Shown: piece by piece, positions 1 to 8,274 of the stretch | How the letters are laid out: every line of letters begins with the position of its first letter | How positions within the stretch are numbered: the first letter of the stretch is position 1 | Source of the DNA: Acidobacteriota bacterium | GTDB lineage: Bacteria > Acidobacteriota > Terriglobia > Acidiferrales > UBA7541 | Length of the DNA: 64,000 bases | Direction of reading: 5' to 3' | NCBI GenBank assembly: GCA_003223215.1 | Contig: QHYH01000096.1 | Span: 1-64,000, forward strand | Program-made: the position numbers and the translations under genes | Notes under the pieces: generated by a model | Told to the model about the DNA's origin: nothing | The model's database searches: none | Seen by the model: the letters and a program-made list of their open reading frames with translations, nothing else

Positions 1-2012
1 GAAGCCAGCTTGGGATCCGAGCTCCCGGACTTGGCCGCGTGGATGCGAAGAAACAGGCGAACCCGCCGAACCACTTCTGAGGGCACCTTGTAGCGTAAAG
101 CCAGGAGTAGCAGCACCAGCGCGACCGGCAGCAGGTAGCCCAGCGCGCCATGCCGGATCTGCCACGATTTCAGCCAGCGCTTTCCTTCCTCTTGCTTTTG
201 CCCGAACCACGTTCGCGCAGATTCTCCCCAATTTCTCGAACTGCGCTGCAGATTTTGCGCCAGCGCCACTTGGTGCGCGAAGTCGTAACCAATCACCCAA
301 TCACTCCAGGTGACCTGCAGCCAATCGATGTACAGTCCCAGCCGCGTCAAAAATCCTTTTCCACTTTCGAGGTTGGACGGCGTCGGATCGAAAACTTGCC
401 AGCCATCACCGGGGAAATACACCTCCACCCAGCTATGCGCATCGCTCGCCCGCACAATGTAGTCGCCGGCCAGGTCATTGTATTCGCCAGGAAGGAACCC
501 ATTCACTTCGCGCGAAGGAATGCCGAGTGTGCGCAGCATGATGGCCATGGCCGAAGCAAAATATTCGCAGTGTCCCGCGCGCGCCTCGAAAAGGAAGTGC
601 GCCAGGGGATCCCGGCCTGGTTTTCCGGTCAGGTTCAGCGTATACGAGTAGCTCGTCCGCAAGTAGCTCTCGATGCGCACAGCCTTGTCGAACGGGGTCG
701 CAGAATTTTTTGTGATCTCGCGGGCCAATTCCGGAATGCGCCGGTCAAGCCGCGCGGGAAGCTGCAAATAGGTTGAAGTAATGTCGTTCGGGTAGGCCAG
801 CGGAGCGGCGCGGAGTTTCGCCGCATGGCGCGGAGGCAAACGCGAAACACCGATGTATCGTATGGCCGCGAAGTTGCGAAATGGATTTTTCAGCGTATCC
901 GTGGTGTCCGTATCAAGATAGTTCCGCTGCGATGCGGCAAACGAATTCGCCGTTCCGCCGCTGAAGTTTCCCTGTAGCGACAAGAATCTTCCCGGAACGA
1001 AAATCGCATCCGTGGCTACCGGCTCGAGGAAAACGGTGTAGCGGACCGTCTGTCCGAGAGTGTTCTCGTTCTTTGCCGTTTGCGGCGAGCGAATCCAGCC
1101 ATCCCCGCCTGGCTCAAGCCTTTGCGGCCTGACCGCGCCGGAACTCCAGCGTTTTCCGTCAAACTTCGCCAGTGCGATGCCTCGCCACCGCAACCATTCG
1201 TATCCAATCGGCTCGCCGGTCTCTACGCGCATGACCAATGCCTTGCTTTTCTTGATTTCTCCAATCTGACCCAGCTCAACATCCTCGGTGAAACCGGTCA
1301 TGAGCGACGGACTGAGGCTGGCGCGTCCGAGGTAGCCGGCGTTGAATCGCGGAAAGAAGAAGAAAAACGCGCCTCCCAAAAGAATGGCGCCCACGGCCAC
1401 GCTGAGAGACGCAAGGCTTAGAGCGCGATTGAGGTGCCGCTCCGTTTCCCGCCGCACCGGGGCTGGCGAAACGGCTCCCACGGCTCCGCGCCGCAATTCC
1501 ATGCCGATAAGCGTGGAAACTCCGGACAGAAGGAAAAAGAAAAATAGAGTCAGGAACAGCGTGTCGACGGTCAGAATCGCAGCCGCCAGAATCGCGGCAA
1601 AGGCCAGCATGCTGAGAAAAAGCGCGTCGCGATCCGACGCCGCGCTGTAAAACCGGATCAACATGGCGACGATTAGGAAATGCACCACCGCCAGCAGCAA
1701 GACGAAAAGAGGCGGACTCGAAGCGCCGGCAAGAAAAAAGCGTGATAGAAACATGGCGTCCACGGGGAAGAAGCCGAGATACGCCACCAGGCACCAGGTG
1801 GCGGCGCGGTGGGACAGCTCGGCAGGCCGCCCGTGCCACCAGCGGTAGCCCTTATACAGCGCAGCGAGCGGGGCAACCAGCGAAGTGAACCCATCGAGTT
1901 TGTCGGTGCTCGCCAGTGTAAGGATGGAACTCAGAACGAGCAAGGACAGCGAGGCGCGGAAGAAACGCTCCGCGGGCCAGGCTGGTGCGGCCGGATTTGC
2001 GGCGGTAGCCAT
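1..2012 (-). CDS. TgpA-type transglutaminase membrane protein (DUF3488 + transglutaminase core), 3' end off window
   Basis: The reading frame is open from an ATG at 2012 to the left edge, about 670 codons, so the C-terminus is missing. The first ~200 residues hold several hydrophobic helices. They are followed by the conserved DUF3488 stretch LGRASLSPSLMTGFTEDVELG and then a papain-like transglutaminase core. The catalytic triad is visible as Cys482 in GHCEYFA, His526 in DAHSWVEVY and Asp542 in FDPTP. A further hydrophobic helix lies near the visible end. Family members face the periplasm and usually sit beside moxR and DUF58 genes, as here, although mutY intervenes. The substrate is unknown; a role in envelope maintenance is inferred from the family. 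The identification is firm. Confidence 0.9.
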   Translation of the reverse strand, partial: MATAANPAAPAWPAERFFRASLSLLVLSSILTLASTDKLDGFTSLVAPLAALYKGYRWWHGRPAELSHRAATWCLVAYLGFFPVDAMFLSRFFLAGASSPPLFVLLLAVVHFLIVAMLIRFYSAASDRDALFLSMLAFAAILAAAILTVDTLFLTLFFFFLLSGVSTLIGMELRRGAVGAVSPAPVRRETERHLNRALSLASLSVAVGAILLGGAFFFFFPRFNAGYLGRASLSPSLMTGFTEDVELGQIGEIKKSKALVMRVETGEPIGYEWLRWRGIALAKFDGKRWSSGAVRPQRLEPGGDGWIRSPQTAKNENTLGQTVRYTVFLEPVATDAIFVPGRFLSLQGNFSGGTANSFAASQRNYLDTDTTDTLKNPFRNFAAIRYIGVSRLPPRHAAKLRAAPLAYPNDITSTYLQLPARLDRRIPELAREITKNSATPFDKAVRIESYLRTSYSYTLNLTGKPGRDPLAHFLFEARAGHCEYFASAMAIMLRTLGIPSREVNGFLPGEYNDLAGDYIVRASDAHSWVEVYFPGDGWQVFDPTPSNLESGKGFLTRLGLYIDWLQVTWSDWVIGYDFAHQVALAQNLQRSSRNWGESARTWFGQKQEEGKRWLKSWQIRHGALGYLLPVALVLLLLALRYKVPSEVVRRVRLFLRIHAAKSGSSDPKLA

Positions 2013-2161
2013 TGCCGATTTCTTATGGTAACACCGGCAAAGGCGGCTGCGGTTTCGCTCGGCGGAGAAAACACCCAAACGGATAATGCAGGAGCAGAAT
2101 GCGCGGACAGTCCGTGGTGTCACGCCGAACCGAGAATCTGGCTTCGGGGTCTGTCACACAT

Positions 2162-3331
2162 CTAGCGGCTCCTCTGCTCTGAAGCGGCGGCGAGCGCTGC
2201 CCGCGCCACCTTTCGCGTCAGGTTGGAAACGGGGAGCACCGTGATCTCGTCGAGGGGAACGCTCTCCGCGCCCTTGATGCGAGGGAGTTTCTTCACCGCG
2301 ATGCGAAACGGTTCCACGGTGATCGAACGGTAGGTCACGGTATGACGCACCTTGTCCACTCGGACGAACGGCAAATGCCCGTTCTGATTTTGAATTTGCA
2401 GCTTACGCAGATGACCGCGCAGTTTCACGACGGGATCGCCGTTGACCGAGACGGTCGGGAAATGCCACAGGTTGGAAGCGAGCGTCGGAACATAATCCAC
2501 CAGCTGTTCGGTGTTTCGCTGTTCCGGCGGAGGTAGCAGAAGCGTCTGCCCGCGTTCGTCGGCAAAAACTGCCGCTGCCAGACGAATGTCCACGGTTGCC
2601 CGTTTCTTCCGCTTTTCCGGGAGAAGATCCGCGATGCCCTGCTTGCGCCCTTCGCAGAATTGCGCAACGGGGCAGAGAAGACACTGCGGCGATCTTGGCG
2701 CACAGAGCGTGGCGCCCAGCTCCATCATGGCCTGGTTCCAATCGCCGGGTGATTTCGTGTCCAGATAGGCGTCCGCCGAGTTCTGTAACTTCTGCCAGCG
2801 CCGCCGAGCGCGCAAATCTCCGCGAACGGCCCCAAGACGCGCCATCACGCGTGCGACGTTGCCGTCGAGCACCGCATGCTTCTGCTCGAACGCGATGCTC
2901 AAAATCGCCGCAGCTGTGTAATTGCCAACTCCCCGCAGTCCCAGCACCTCTTCCCGCCGCGACGGAAATTCGCCTCCGTGTTCTGCGACGATTTGCTGCG
3001 CGGCCTTCTGCAGGTTGCGCGCGCGGCGGTAATAACCAAGGCCGGACCACAGCCGCAGCACTTCTTGTTCCGGCGCAGCGGCGAGCGCGTGGAGATTGGG
3101 GAAGCGTTCGAGAAACCGTTCGTAATAGGGAACCACCGCGGTGACACGCGTTTGCTGCAGCATGACTTCCGACAGCCACACGCGATACGGGTCGCGCGTG
3201 CGGCGCCAGGGCAGGTCGCGCTGGAAATGGCGGAACCAGGCAAGCAGGTTTCCGCGGAATGCGGCGAGGTCTTGTCCCGTGAGCATGGCGCGTCGCGAGA
3301 TTCTCGCACAAGTAGCGAAGGATTCGCGCAA
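2162..3331 (-). CDS. mutY: A/G-specific adenine glycosylase MutY
   Basis: This base-excision repair enzyme removes adenine mispaired with 8-oxoguanine. In order it shows the catalytic Glu55 in EVMLQQT, a helix-hairpin-helix LRGVGNYTAAAI (about 132-143), the catalytic Asp156 in LDGNVARV and a C-x6-C-x2-C-x5-C motif for the 4Fe-4S cluster. A C-terminal MutT-like domain reads 8-oxoG. At 389 aa it is slightly long for the family, and Met16 (position 3286) is an equally good start because the first 15 residues are not conserved-looking. It begins 13 bases after the DUF58 gene and splits the moxR/DUF58/transglutaminase set. The function is certain; only the start is uncertain. Confidence 0.95.
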   Translation of the reverse strand: MRESFATCARISRRAMLTGQDLAAFRGNLLAWFRHFQRDLPWRRTRDPYRVWLSEVMLQQTRVTAVVPYYERFLERFPNLHALAAAPEQEVLRLWSGLGYYRRARNLQKAAQQIVAEHGGEFPSRREEVLGLRGVGNYTAAAILSIAFEQKHAVLDGNVARVMARLGAVRGDLRARRRWQKLQNSADAYLDTKSPGDWNQAMMELGATLCAPRSPQCLLCPVAQFCEGRKQGIADLLPEKRKKRATVDIRLAAAVFADERGQTLLLPPPEQRNTEQLVDYVPTLASNLWHFPTVSVNGDPVVKLRGHLRKLQIQNQNGHLPFVRVDKVRHTVTYRSITVEPFRIAVKKLPRIKGAESVPLDEITVLPVSNLTRKVARAALAAASEQRSR

Positions 3332-3344
3332 CTATATTTTCGAT

Positions 3345-4793
3345 CTATCGCTCTTCCTCTTCGAGGAAGACGATAAAGGAAGAACTCCAGACGGCGTGGG
3401 GGAAGAAGCCGCGCGGCTGGCTGGTGACGATGATCTTGAAAAGTTCCGGCGATGCAGCGAGCTCGGCGATGAGCTTTTGCTCGGGATCGCGCGGGAGCGG
3501 CTGTACGACGGCGAGGTGCCGAAGAATATCGAAAATGTGTTTGTCCGCCGGCGCCAGTGGCGTATCGAAGTCCAGACTGCGGAATTGCAGCATGGTATTG
3601 GCCTGATAGAAATGCCAGGCGATGTTCGCGCACAGAGCCACGGCGCGCTCGAAGCGATCGTTGAGGATTGTTGATAGCGGGTCGGCCGAGGATTTTTCGG
3701 TTGCGGCCGCCGAATGAGGATCGAGCACCAGCAGGACGCGAGCGTCTTCTTCGCGGGTGAATTCCCGGACCATCAACGACCCGGAGCGCGCCGTCGCCTT
3801 CCAGTGCACCAGCCGAGCACTGTCCGTGTGAACATAATCGCGCACGCCATACAGATCCTGGCCCCGCCCCTTGGTGACGGTCTCGACCGCGCCTTGCAGC
3901 ACGGGCAAGACGTTTCTGTATTCCGTTGTCGGGTCCACCGAAGGATAGACCAGCGCTTCGGTTTTCAAGTTCAAACGTCGCGCCTTCTGCAGAAACCCAA
4001 AGGGAAAGCGCGTAACGATGCGAAAAGCATCCTGGTGGTAAACGCCGCGCCGCGGAAATTTCATCGGAACGACTTGCTGGAGGCGATCCTGCCTGCGGAG
4101 ATACGGAAAGTAGACCGGCTTGTCCAGAATTGCCGAGACGGGCGAACCTTTTTCCGAGACAGCTTCAACGCGCAGGGAAAAGGAGGGCAGCGTGAGCTTT
4201 TGATTCGCGAGTTCTACCAGCCCGCGGACGGGTTGCTTGGCAAAAATGTGTTCCGGAAGGACCAGCCTCATTTCGATGCCGGAGAGGCTGATGGAAGACA
4301 GAATCCCGGACATAAGAATCAGGGCGATGAGGCTGGCGAGGATCAGGAAGAGCAGATTATTGCCGGTATTCAGGGCGGCCAGCGCCACGAGCGAAAGTAC
4401 TCCGAAATAGACCCAGCCTTCGCGTGAAATCTTGTATTCGATTTTGTGGCCGATCCAGCGCAGCGGGGTGCGGCGCGCCAGCGTGGGCACCAGCGTAACC
4501 GCCACCCAGCCGGCGATGGCCAGCGCCACCAGGGCCGAAGTGCTGGCAAGAACGAGCTGGCCAAGTTCCGCGGCGGCGCTCGAATAGAGCGCCAGAAGAA
4601 GCGCCCCGGAAAGCGCGGCCATGGAGAGAAAAAACGCCCGAACGCCGGGGCGGTCGGCCTTGGCTACCAGGCGAGCGAAAGTCGAGCGGGCGGAATGCAT
4701 TTCGACAGGCCGCGCCGGGATTTCATGAAGCTTTGCTCGGAACGACACGGTGGTCAAAAGACCGGAGCCTTGTTTGTCCAGACCAAACTTCAC
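3345..4793 (-). CDS. DUF58 domain-containing membrane protein
   Basis: Two or more hydrophobic segments (about residues 55-100 and 130-160) precede a long soluble part with the DUF58 signature, here GVRDYVHTDSARLVHWKAT and REFTREEDARVLLVLDP; the latter begins a von Willebrand-like fold. Such proteins partner MoxR ATPases. The GTG start overlaps the moxR stop in a GTGA, which suggests translational coupling. An ATG at 4700 (residue 32) is an alternative start just before the first membrane segment. At 482 aa it is at the long end of the family. Its biochemical role is not known; MoxR-dependent assembly or activation of envelope proteins is inferred from context. Confidence 0.9.
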   Translation of the reverse strand: MKFGLDKQGSGLLTTVSFRAKLHEIPARPVEMHSARSTFARLVAKADRPGVRAFFLSMAALSGALLLALYSSAAAELGQLVLASTSALVALAIAGWVAVTLVPTLARRTPLRWIGHKIEYKISREGWVYFGVLSLVALAALNTGNNLLFLILASLIALILMSGILSSISLSGIEMRLVLPEHIFAKQPVRGLVELANQKLTLPSFSLRVEAVSEKGSPVSAILDKPVYFPYLRRQDRLQQVVPMKFPRRGVYHQDAFRIVTRFPFGFLQKARRLNLKTEALVYPSVDPTTEYRNVLPVLQGAVETVTKGRGQDLYGVRDYVHTDSARLVHWKATARSGSLMVREFTREEDARVLLVLDPHSAAATEKSSADPLSTILNDRFERAVALCANIAWHFYQANTMLQFRSLDFDTPLAPADKHIFDILRHLAVVQPLPRDPEQKLIAELAASPELFKIIVTSQPRGFFPHAVWSSSFIVFLEEEER

Positions 4794-5737
4794 AGCGGCA
4801 CGGAAACGGATTCGACAATTTCGCGCAAAACCGACTCTGTAGTTTCAGACTTTTTCTGCAACGAGGCGTGGCGCGAGCTGGCCACCACGCGATGCGCGAA
4901 GACCGGGACCGCGAGCTGCTTGAAATCATCCGGCAGGCAGTAGTCGCGCCCATCGAGGAACGCACGCGCCTGCGCGGCGCGCTGCAGCATAAGCGTACCG
5001 CGCGGGCTCACGCCGAGAGCGAGCTGCTCTGTCTTGCGCGTGCGACTGACAATTTCAAGAGCGTAATCGTGCAGGCTGGAGTCGACCTTGATATGGCTGA
5101 CCGCTTCCTGCATGGCCAGTACTTCGCTCAAGTCCGCAACGGGATCGAGCGATTCGAGCGGATCGTCGCCGATGCGGTTGCGCAGGATTTCGCGTTCCGT
5201 TTCGTGCGACGGGTAACCCATCTTGATGCGCATCAGGAAGCGGTCAAGCTGGGATTCCGGCAACGGGTAAGTGCCGTGGTGCTCCACGGGATTTTGCGTG
5301 GCGACGACGAAGAACGGCTGCGGGAGCGGTTGCGTTTTGCCGTCCATACTGACCTGCGCTTCGTTCATGGCCTCGAGGAGCGCGGACTGCGTGCGCGGCG
5401 TGGTGCGGTTGATTTCATCGGCCAGCACGACGTTGGCAAAAATCGGCCCGTGGCGGAATTCAAACTCGCGGTTCTCGGGATTGTAGACGCTGACGCCAAG
5501 CACGTCGCTCGGAAGCAAATCCGAAGTGAATTGAATCCGCTGGAAGCTGCAATGAAAAGATTTGGCAAGCGCCTGTGCCAGCGTGGTCTTGCCGACGCCC
5601 GGAACGTCTTCGATAAGCAAGTGGCCCCGCGCGAGCAGCGTGACGAGCGCAAGCTGGATGGCCTCTTGCTTGCCGAAGATGGCGCGCCCAATGGAGCGCT
5701 GCAGTTGCGAAACGATTTGTGCGGTAGCTGTCGGCAT
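4790..5737 (-). CDS. MoxR-family AAA+ ATPase
   Basis: This 315-aa protein has a Walker A GVGKTTLA around Lys50, a Walker B VVLADEINR, the sensor-1 Asn in VVATQNPVE and the AAA lid domain with the late motif SPRGTLMLQRAAQARA. MoxR ATPases act as chaperone-like partners of adjacent DUF58/vWA proteins. It is the first gene of the minus-strand set and its stop overlaps the GTG of the DUF58 gene. About 90 bases upstream lies tRNA-Val on the other strand. The family assignment is secure; the client protein is inferred to be the DUF58 neighbour. Confidence 0.93.
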   Translation of the reverse strand: MPTATAQIVSQLQRSIGRAIFGKQEAIQLALVTLLARGHLLIEDVPGVGKTTLAQALAKSFHCSFQRIQFTSDLLPSDVLGVSVYNPENREFEFRHGPIFANVVLADEINRTTPRTQSALLEAMNEAQVSMDGKTQPLPQPFFVVATQNPVEHHGTYPLPESQLDRFLMRIKMGYPSHETEREILRNRIGDDPLESLDPVADLSEVLAMQEAVSHIKVDSSLHDYALEIVSRTRKTEQLALGVSPRGTLMLQRAAQARAFLDGRDYCLPDDFKQLAVPVFAHRVVASSRHASLQKKSETTESVLREIVESVSVPL

Positions 5738-5767
5738 CTCTCAACCGCTTTGCGGTTATCCTTTCAA

Positions 5768-5796
5768 TTGAAAACCCGCGCCCTTCCTGCTACAAA
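5768..5796 (+). promoter_or_regulatory. Probable sigma-70 promoter of the tRNA-Val gene
   Basis: A TTGAAA box (5768-5773) and a TACAAA box (5791-5796) are separated by 17 bases and lie 35 bases before the tRNA. The boxes match the consensus at 5 of 6 and 4 of 6 positions. No other plausible promoter was seen in this gap. Confidence 0.45.
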
Positions 5797-5830
5797 TAGA
5801 TGACAGTTGGCGGCGTTGCGTTTCCTCCGC

Positions 5831-5907
5831 GGGCGACTAGCTCAGTTGGTTAGAGCGCTCCCCTCACACGGGAGAGGTCAAAGGTTCAAGTCCTTTGTCG
5901 CCCACCA
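5831..5907 (+). tRNA. tRNA-Val (anticodon CAC)
   Basis: A full cloverleaf can be folded by eye. The acceptor stem pairs GGGCGAC with GTCGCCC, the D-arm carries AGCTCAGTTGGTTAGAGC, the anticodon stem pairs CTCCC with GGGAG around the loop CTCACAC (anticodon CAC), and the T-arm contains GGTTCAAGTCC. The terminal CCA is encoded at 5905-5907. The total is 77 nt with no intron. Confidence 0.96.
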
Positions 5908-5948
5908 TCTGTCCTTGCATCACAAGCCATTCTAGCTAAAATCACCGC

Positions 5949-6431
5949 ATGGCAACCTTCCTTCGTGCGATCGAGTTTCTAGGTTTGAGCCTGTGGCTCG
6001 GGAGCGATGTCTTCCTTAGTTTTGTCGTGGCGCCGGGGGCGTTCCGGATTTTGAGCAGCCGGGACCAGGCGGGGGCGATGGTGGGATACGCGCTCGGTGC
6101 CATGCATATGGGCGGGATCGTCTGCGGATTGGTGCTGCTGCTCGCGCGGCTCGCGCGGACCAAAACGTTTGCCAGTCTGGCCGCTCCCGCCGCGCTGTGT
6201 GTGGTCCTGATGATCGCGCTGACCGCGATTTCGCAGTTCGCGGTTAGCGCGAAGATGGCAGCGCTCCGAGTCGAGATGGGATCGATTCAGGCGACGGCGG
6301 CCGACAGTCCCATGCTCTTGGAGTTTGGACGGTTGCATCGCATCTCCGTTTCGCTCGAAAGCGGCGTCTTGCTGGCGGGGATTGCAGCTATGTATTTGAT
6401 GGTGAGGGAGTTGGCGTTTCGATCTTCTTAA
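5949..6431 (+). CDS. DUF4149 (TMEM205-like) membrane protein
   Basis: The 160-aa product has four hydrophobic segments (about 5-30, 45-65, 75-97 and 135-155). Its opening, FLRAIEFLGLSLWLGSDVFL, with FVVAPGAFRIL shortly after, is typical of the DUF4149/TMEM205 family of integral membrane proteins. The function of the family in bacteria is unknown. It lies alone between tRNA-Val and a convergent DNA repair gene, 41 bases after the tRNA, and may be read from the same promoter. Confidence 0.8.
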   Translation: MATFLRAIEFLGLSLWLGSDVFLSFVVAPGAFRILSSRDQAGAMVGYALGAMHMGGIVCGLVLLLARLARTKTFASLAAPAALCVVLMIALTAISQFAVSAKMAALRVEMGSIQATAADSPMLLEFGRLHRISVSLESGVLLAGIAAMYLMVRELAFRSS

Positions 6432-6476
6432 AAAGGGGTAGATACCCTTTGGCCACCCGCACCTCCTCCCTTTTTT
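6431..6476 (+). terminator. Possible terminator after the DUF4149 gene
   Basis: AAAGGGGT can pair with ACCCTTT around the loop AGAT (6433-6450, one G-U pair). A T-run at 6471-6476 follows only after 20 bases, so this is a weak candidate between two convergent genes. Confidence 0.3.
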
Positions 6477-6555
6477 GTAAATGGTTGGCCGCGCGAAAGA
6501 AAAACGAACCCCTAGAAAACAAAAGGCGGCTGGCGAACGGCGGCAGACCGCGTGT

Positions 6556-7350
6556 TTACTCAGGGTAGTTAGGCTGGCGAGCGGAGTGTTTGGCGGCGAG
6601 AGGCTTCCGAATATGAGAAAGGCGCGGAGGTTTTTTCTGAGTGCGGCGAGCGGGAATTGACCGGCGGTGGGCCTTGGTTTTGTGGGGGCGGATTTTGCGC
6701 AAGGCGGCGTGGCCTGCGCGTTGGCAGGCGCGCCACATGTACCAGGAGGCGACCGTGCGGTACGGCCGCCAGCGTTCACCGAATTTCAGAAGTTCTTTGG
6801 GCGTAGGCATGTGCTTTTTGCCGTAGGTGATGGCCCAGCCCTTCCGCACGCCGAGGTCGTGGACGGGAAGCACGTCGGGGCGGCCGAGGCGGAAGATGAG
6901 GAACATTTCCACCGTCCAGGCACCGATGCCGCGGACCGAGACGAGGCGATTGACGAGTTCCTCGTCGGAGAGCCGGTGGGCTTCTTCGAGCGTGGGAACC
7001 ACGCCGTCGATGGTCTTTCGGGCGAGATCTTTCATGGCCAGGATTTTCGCGGCGGAGAGCCCAGCCTTGCGGAGCGCTGGTTTGCCGAGCTTGAGCATTT
7101 CGTGCGGTGTGGGAATGCGCCCGCCAGAACCCAGGGCTTTAACTCGGCCGAAAATGGTGGCAGCGGCTCTACCCGAGATGGATTGGTGGGTGATGGCTTC
7201 CACCAGAACCCCGTAGGGATTCTCCGCCCCCTTTGCGACGCGGAATTCCTGCGTTTCCTCAATTAAAGGAGCGAGACGCGGGTCCTTCGCCGCCAGCGTG
7301 ATCATGGCGAGGCGCAAGTCGAATGGAGGAAGTTCGTTTTCCGTAACCAC
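6556..7350 (-). CDS. DNA-3-methyladenine glycosylase (AlkA-type HhH-GPD protein)
   Basis: This enzyme removes alkylated purines from DNA. The helix-hairpin-helix reads SVRGIGAWTVEMFLIF and the catalytic aspartate lies in LPVHDLGVRKG; the fold spans residues ~10-215. The last ~45 residues are rich in Lys and Arg (HKTKAHRRSIPARRTQKKPP), a basic tail that may help DNA binding. There is no Ada-type N-terminal extension, so it is the short AlkA form. It is convergent with the DUF4149 gene. Family assignment is secure; exact lesion preference cannot be read. Confidence 0.9.
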   Translation of the reverse strand: MVTENELPPFDLRLAMITLAAKDPRLAPLIEETQEFRVAKGAENPYGVLVEAITHQSISGRAAATIFGRVKALGSGGRIPTPHEMLKLGKPALRKAGLSAAKILAMKDLARKTIDGVVPTLEEAHRLSDEELVNRLVSVRGIGAWTVEMFLIFRLGRPDVLPVHDLGVRKGWAITYGKKHMPTPKELLKFGERWRPYRTVASWYMWRACQRAGHAALRKIRPHKTKAHRRSIPARRTQKKPPRLSHIRKPLAAKHSARQPNYPE

Positions 7351-7451
7351 CGTGGAGCTCCAATCTAGAAACGGGATAAATAGATTAGCAAGTCGGGGTG
7401 AAGAGGCAAGTCAAGGACGCGACTTCACACTCGGCTGAAAACTCCATCGCG

Positions 7452-7486
7452 TGTCACCCCGAGCGAAGCCGGCGACCTGCTTTTTC
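7452..7486. repeat. REP-like dispersed element (single copy in the window)
   Basis: The segment containing TGTCACCCCGAGCGAAGC followed by GGCGACCTGC resembles short intergenic palindromic repeats of the form TGTCA-CCCCGAGCGAAGC that recur in environmental bacterial genomes. Only one copy was seen here, in the 150-base gap between two minus-strand genes. The assignment is from memory of the pattern and has not been searched. Confidence 0.35.
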
Positions 7487-7500
7487 CGGTTGAAGGCTTT

Positions 7501-8085
7501 CTAGAGAGCGGCGGCTCGGCGGAGGCCGGCGGCTTTTCTGCGGGAGTGGCGCCAGCGGAGGAGGCTCGTGGATGCGATCAGGAGGAAGCAGGATTCGACG
7601 AACAGTTTGCCGCCGTCGAGCCAGTCGATGGGATCATTCTTCAGGGCCGGGGCAGTCCATAGGCTGTGGAAGAACAGAGCGGCGGCGGCGAAATAGATGC
7701 TGAAATGGAAGGATTTCCAAAGGTGGCGGCCGAGGCGAAGACGGAGATACGAGGTAACGACAACGAAGGCCAAGAGGTAGAGTGCGACGGCGCCAATCGT
7801 GTTTTCCAGAGGCTGGCTGGGAGAGTGGACGGGGTAGACGAGGTCCAGAAGGCGAAAGTGAGGGTCTTTGTTGATGAGCAGGATGGCGGGATGCAGGAGA
7901 GAAACCGAGAGAGCGATGTAGCCGGACCAATTGTGGAGGCGGAAGTAGTTGAATCGGCGATGGGGCCAGGAGCGGTGCGGGCTATACCGAAAGGCCATGA
8001 GCATTCCGAGAAACAGGTTCAGCGTGACCGCGCCGACGGCCAAGAGCCCGACGTAGGCAGAGAGGTCGAGGACGGTTAGGCCCAT
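7501..8085 (-). CDS. Ferric-reductase-like transmembrane protein
   Basis: The 194-aa protein has about five membrane segments with regularly placed histidines that could bind haem b: HNWSGY near residue 51, LHPAI near 64, FHFSIYF near 129 and FFHSLW near 141. This fits the ferric reductase-like transmembrane domain (PF01794 type), related to MsrQ/NOX membrane subunits. There is no FAD/NAD domain and no molybdopterin partner next door, so the electron donor is not evident. The start ATG opens directly into the first helix. Confidence 0.72.
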   Translation of the reverse strand: MGLTVLDLSAYVGLLAVGAVTLNLFLGMLMAFRYSPHRSWPHRRFNYFRLHNWSGYIALSVSLLHPAILLINKDPHFRLLDLVYPVHSPSQPLENTIGAVALYLLAFVVVTSYLRLRLGRHLWKSFHFSIYFAAAALFFHSLWTAPALKNDPIDWLDGGKLFVESCFLLIASTSLLRWRHSRRKAAGLRRAAAL

Positions 8086-8274
8086 GGGCGGAAGTGAGCG
8101 AACATAGGTGTTGAGACGGCGCGCTAGGCGCGAACGTTTCAGGAGGGGAGATTAGAATCGCGTTCGCAACAAAGGAGTCCGGAGCCGGGAGTTGTCCCTG
8201 CCGGATAGCAGGAGTGCGTGTGGTAGGATGAGGGATTTGTGCGGGTGGAAAATTAGCGGAGAGAAAGGACGCGA

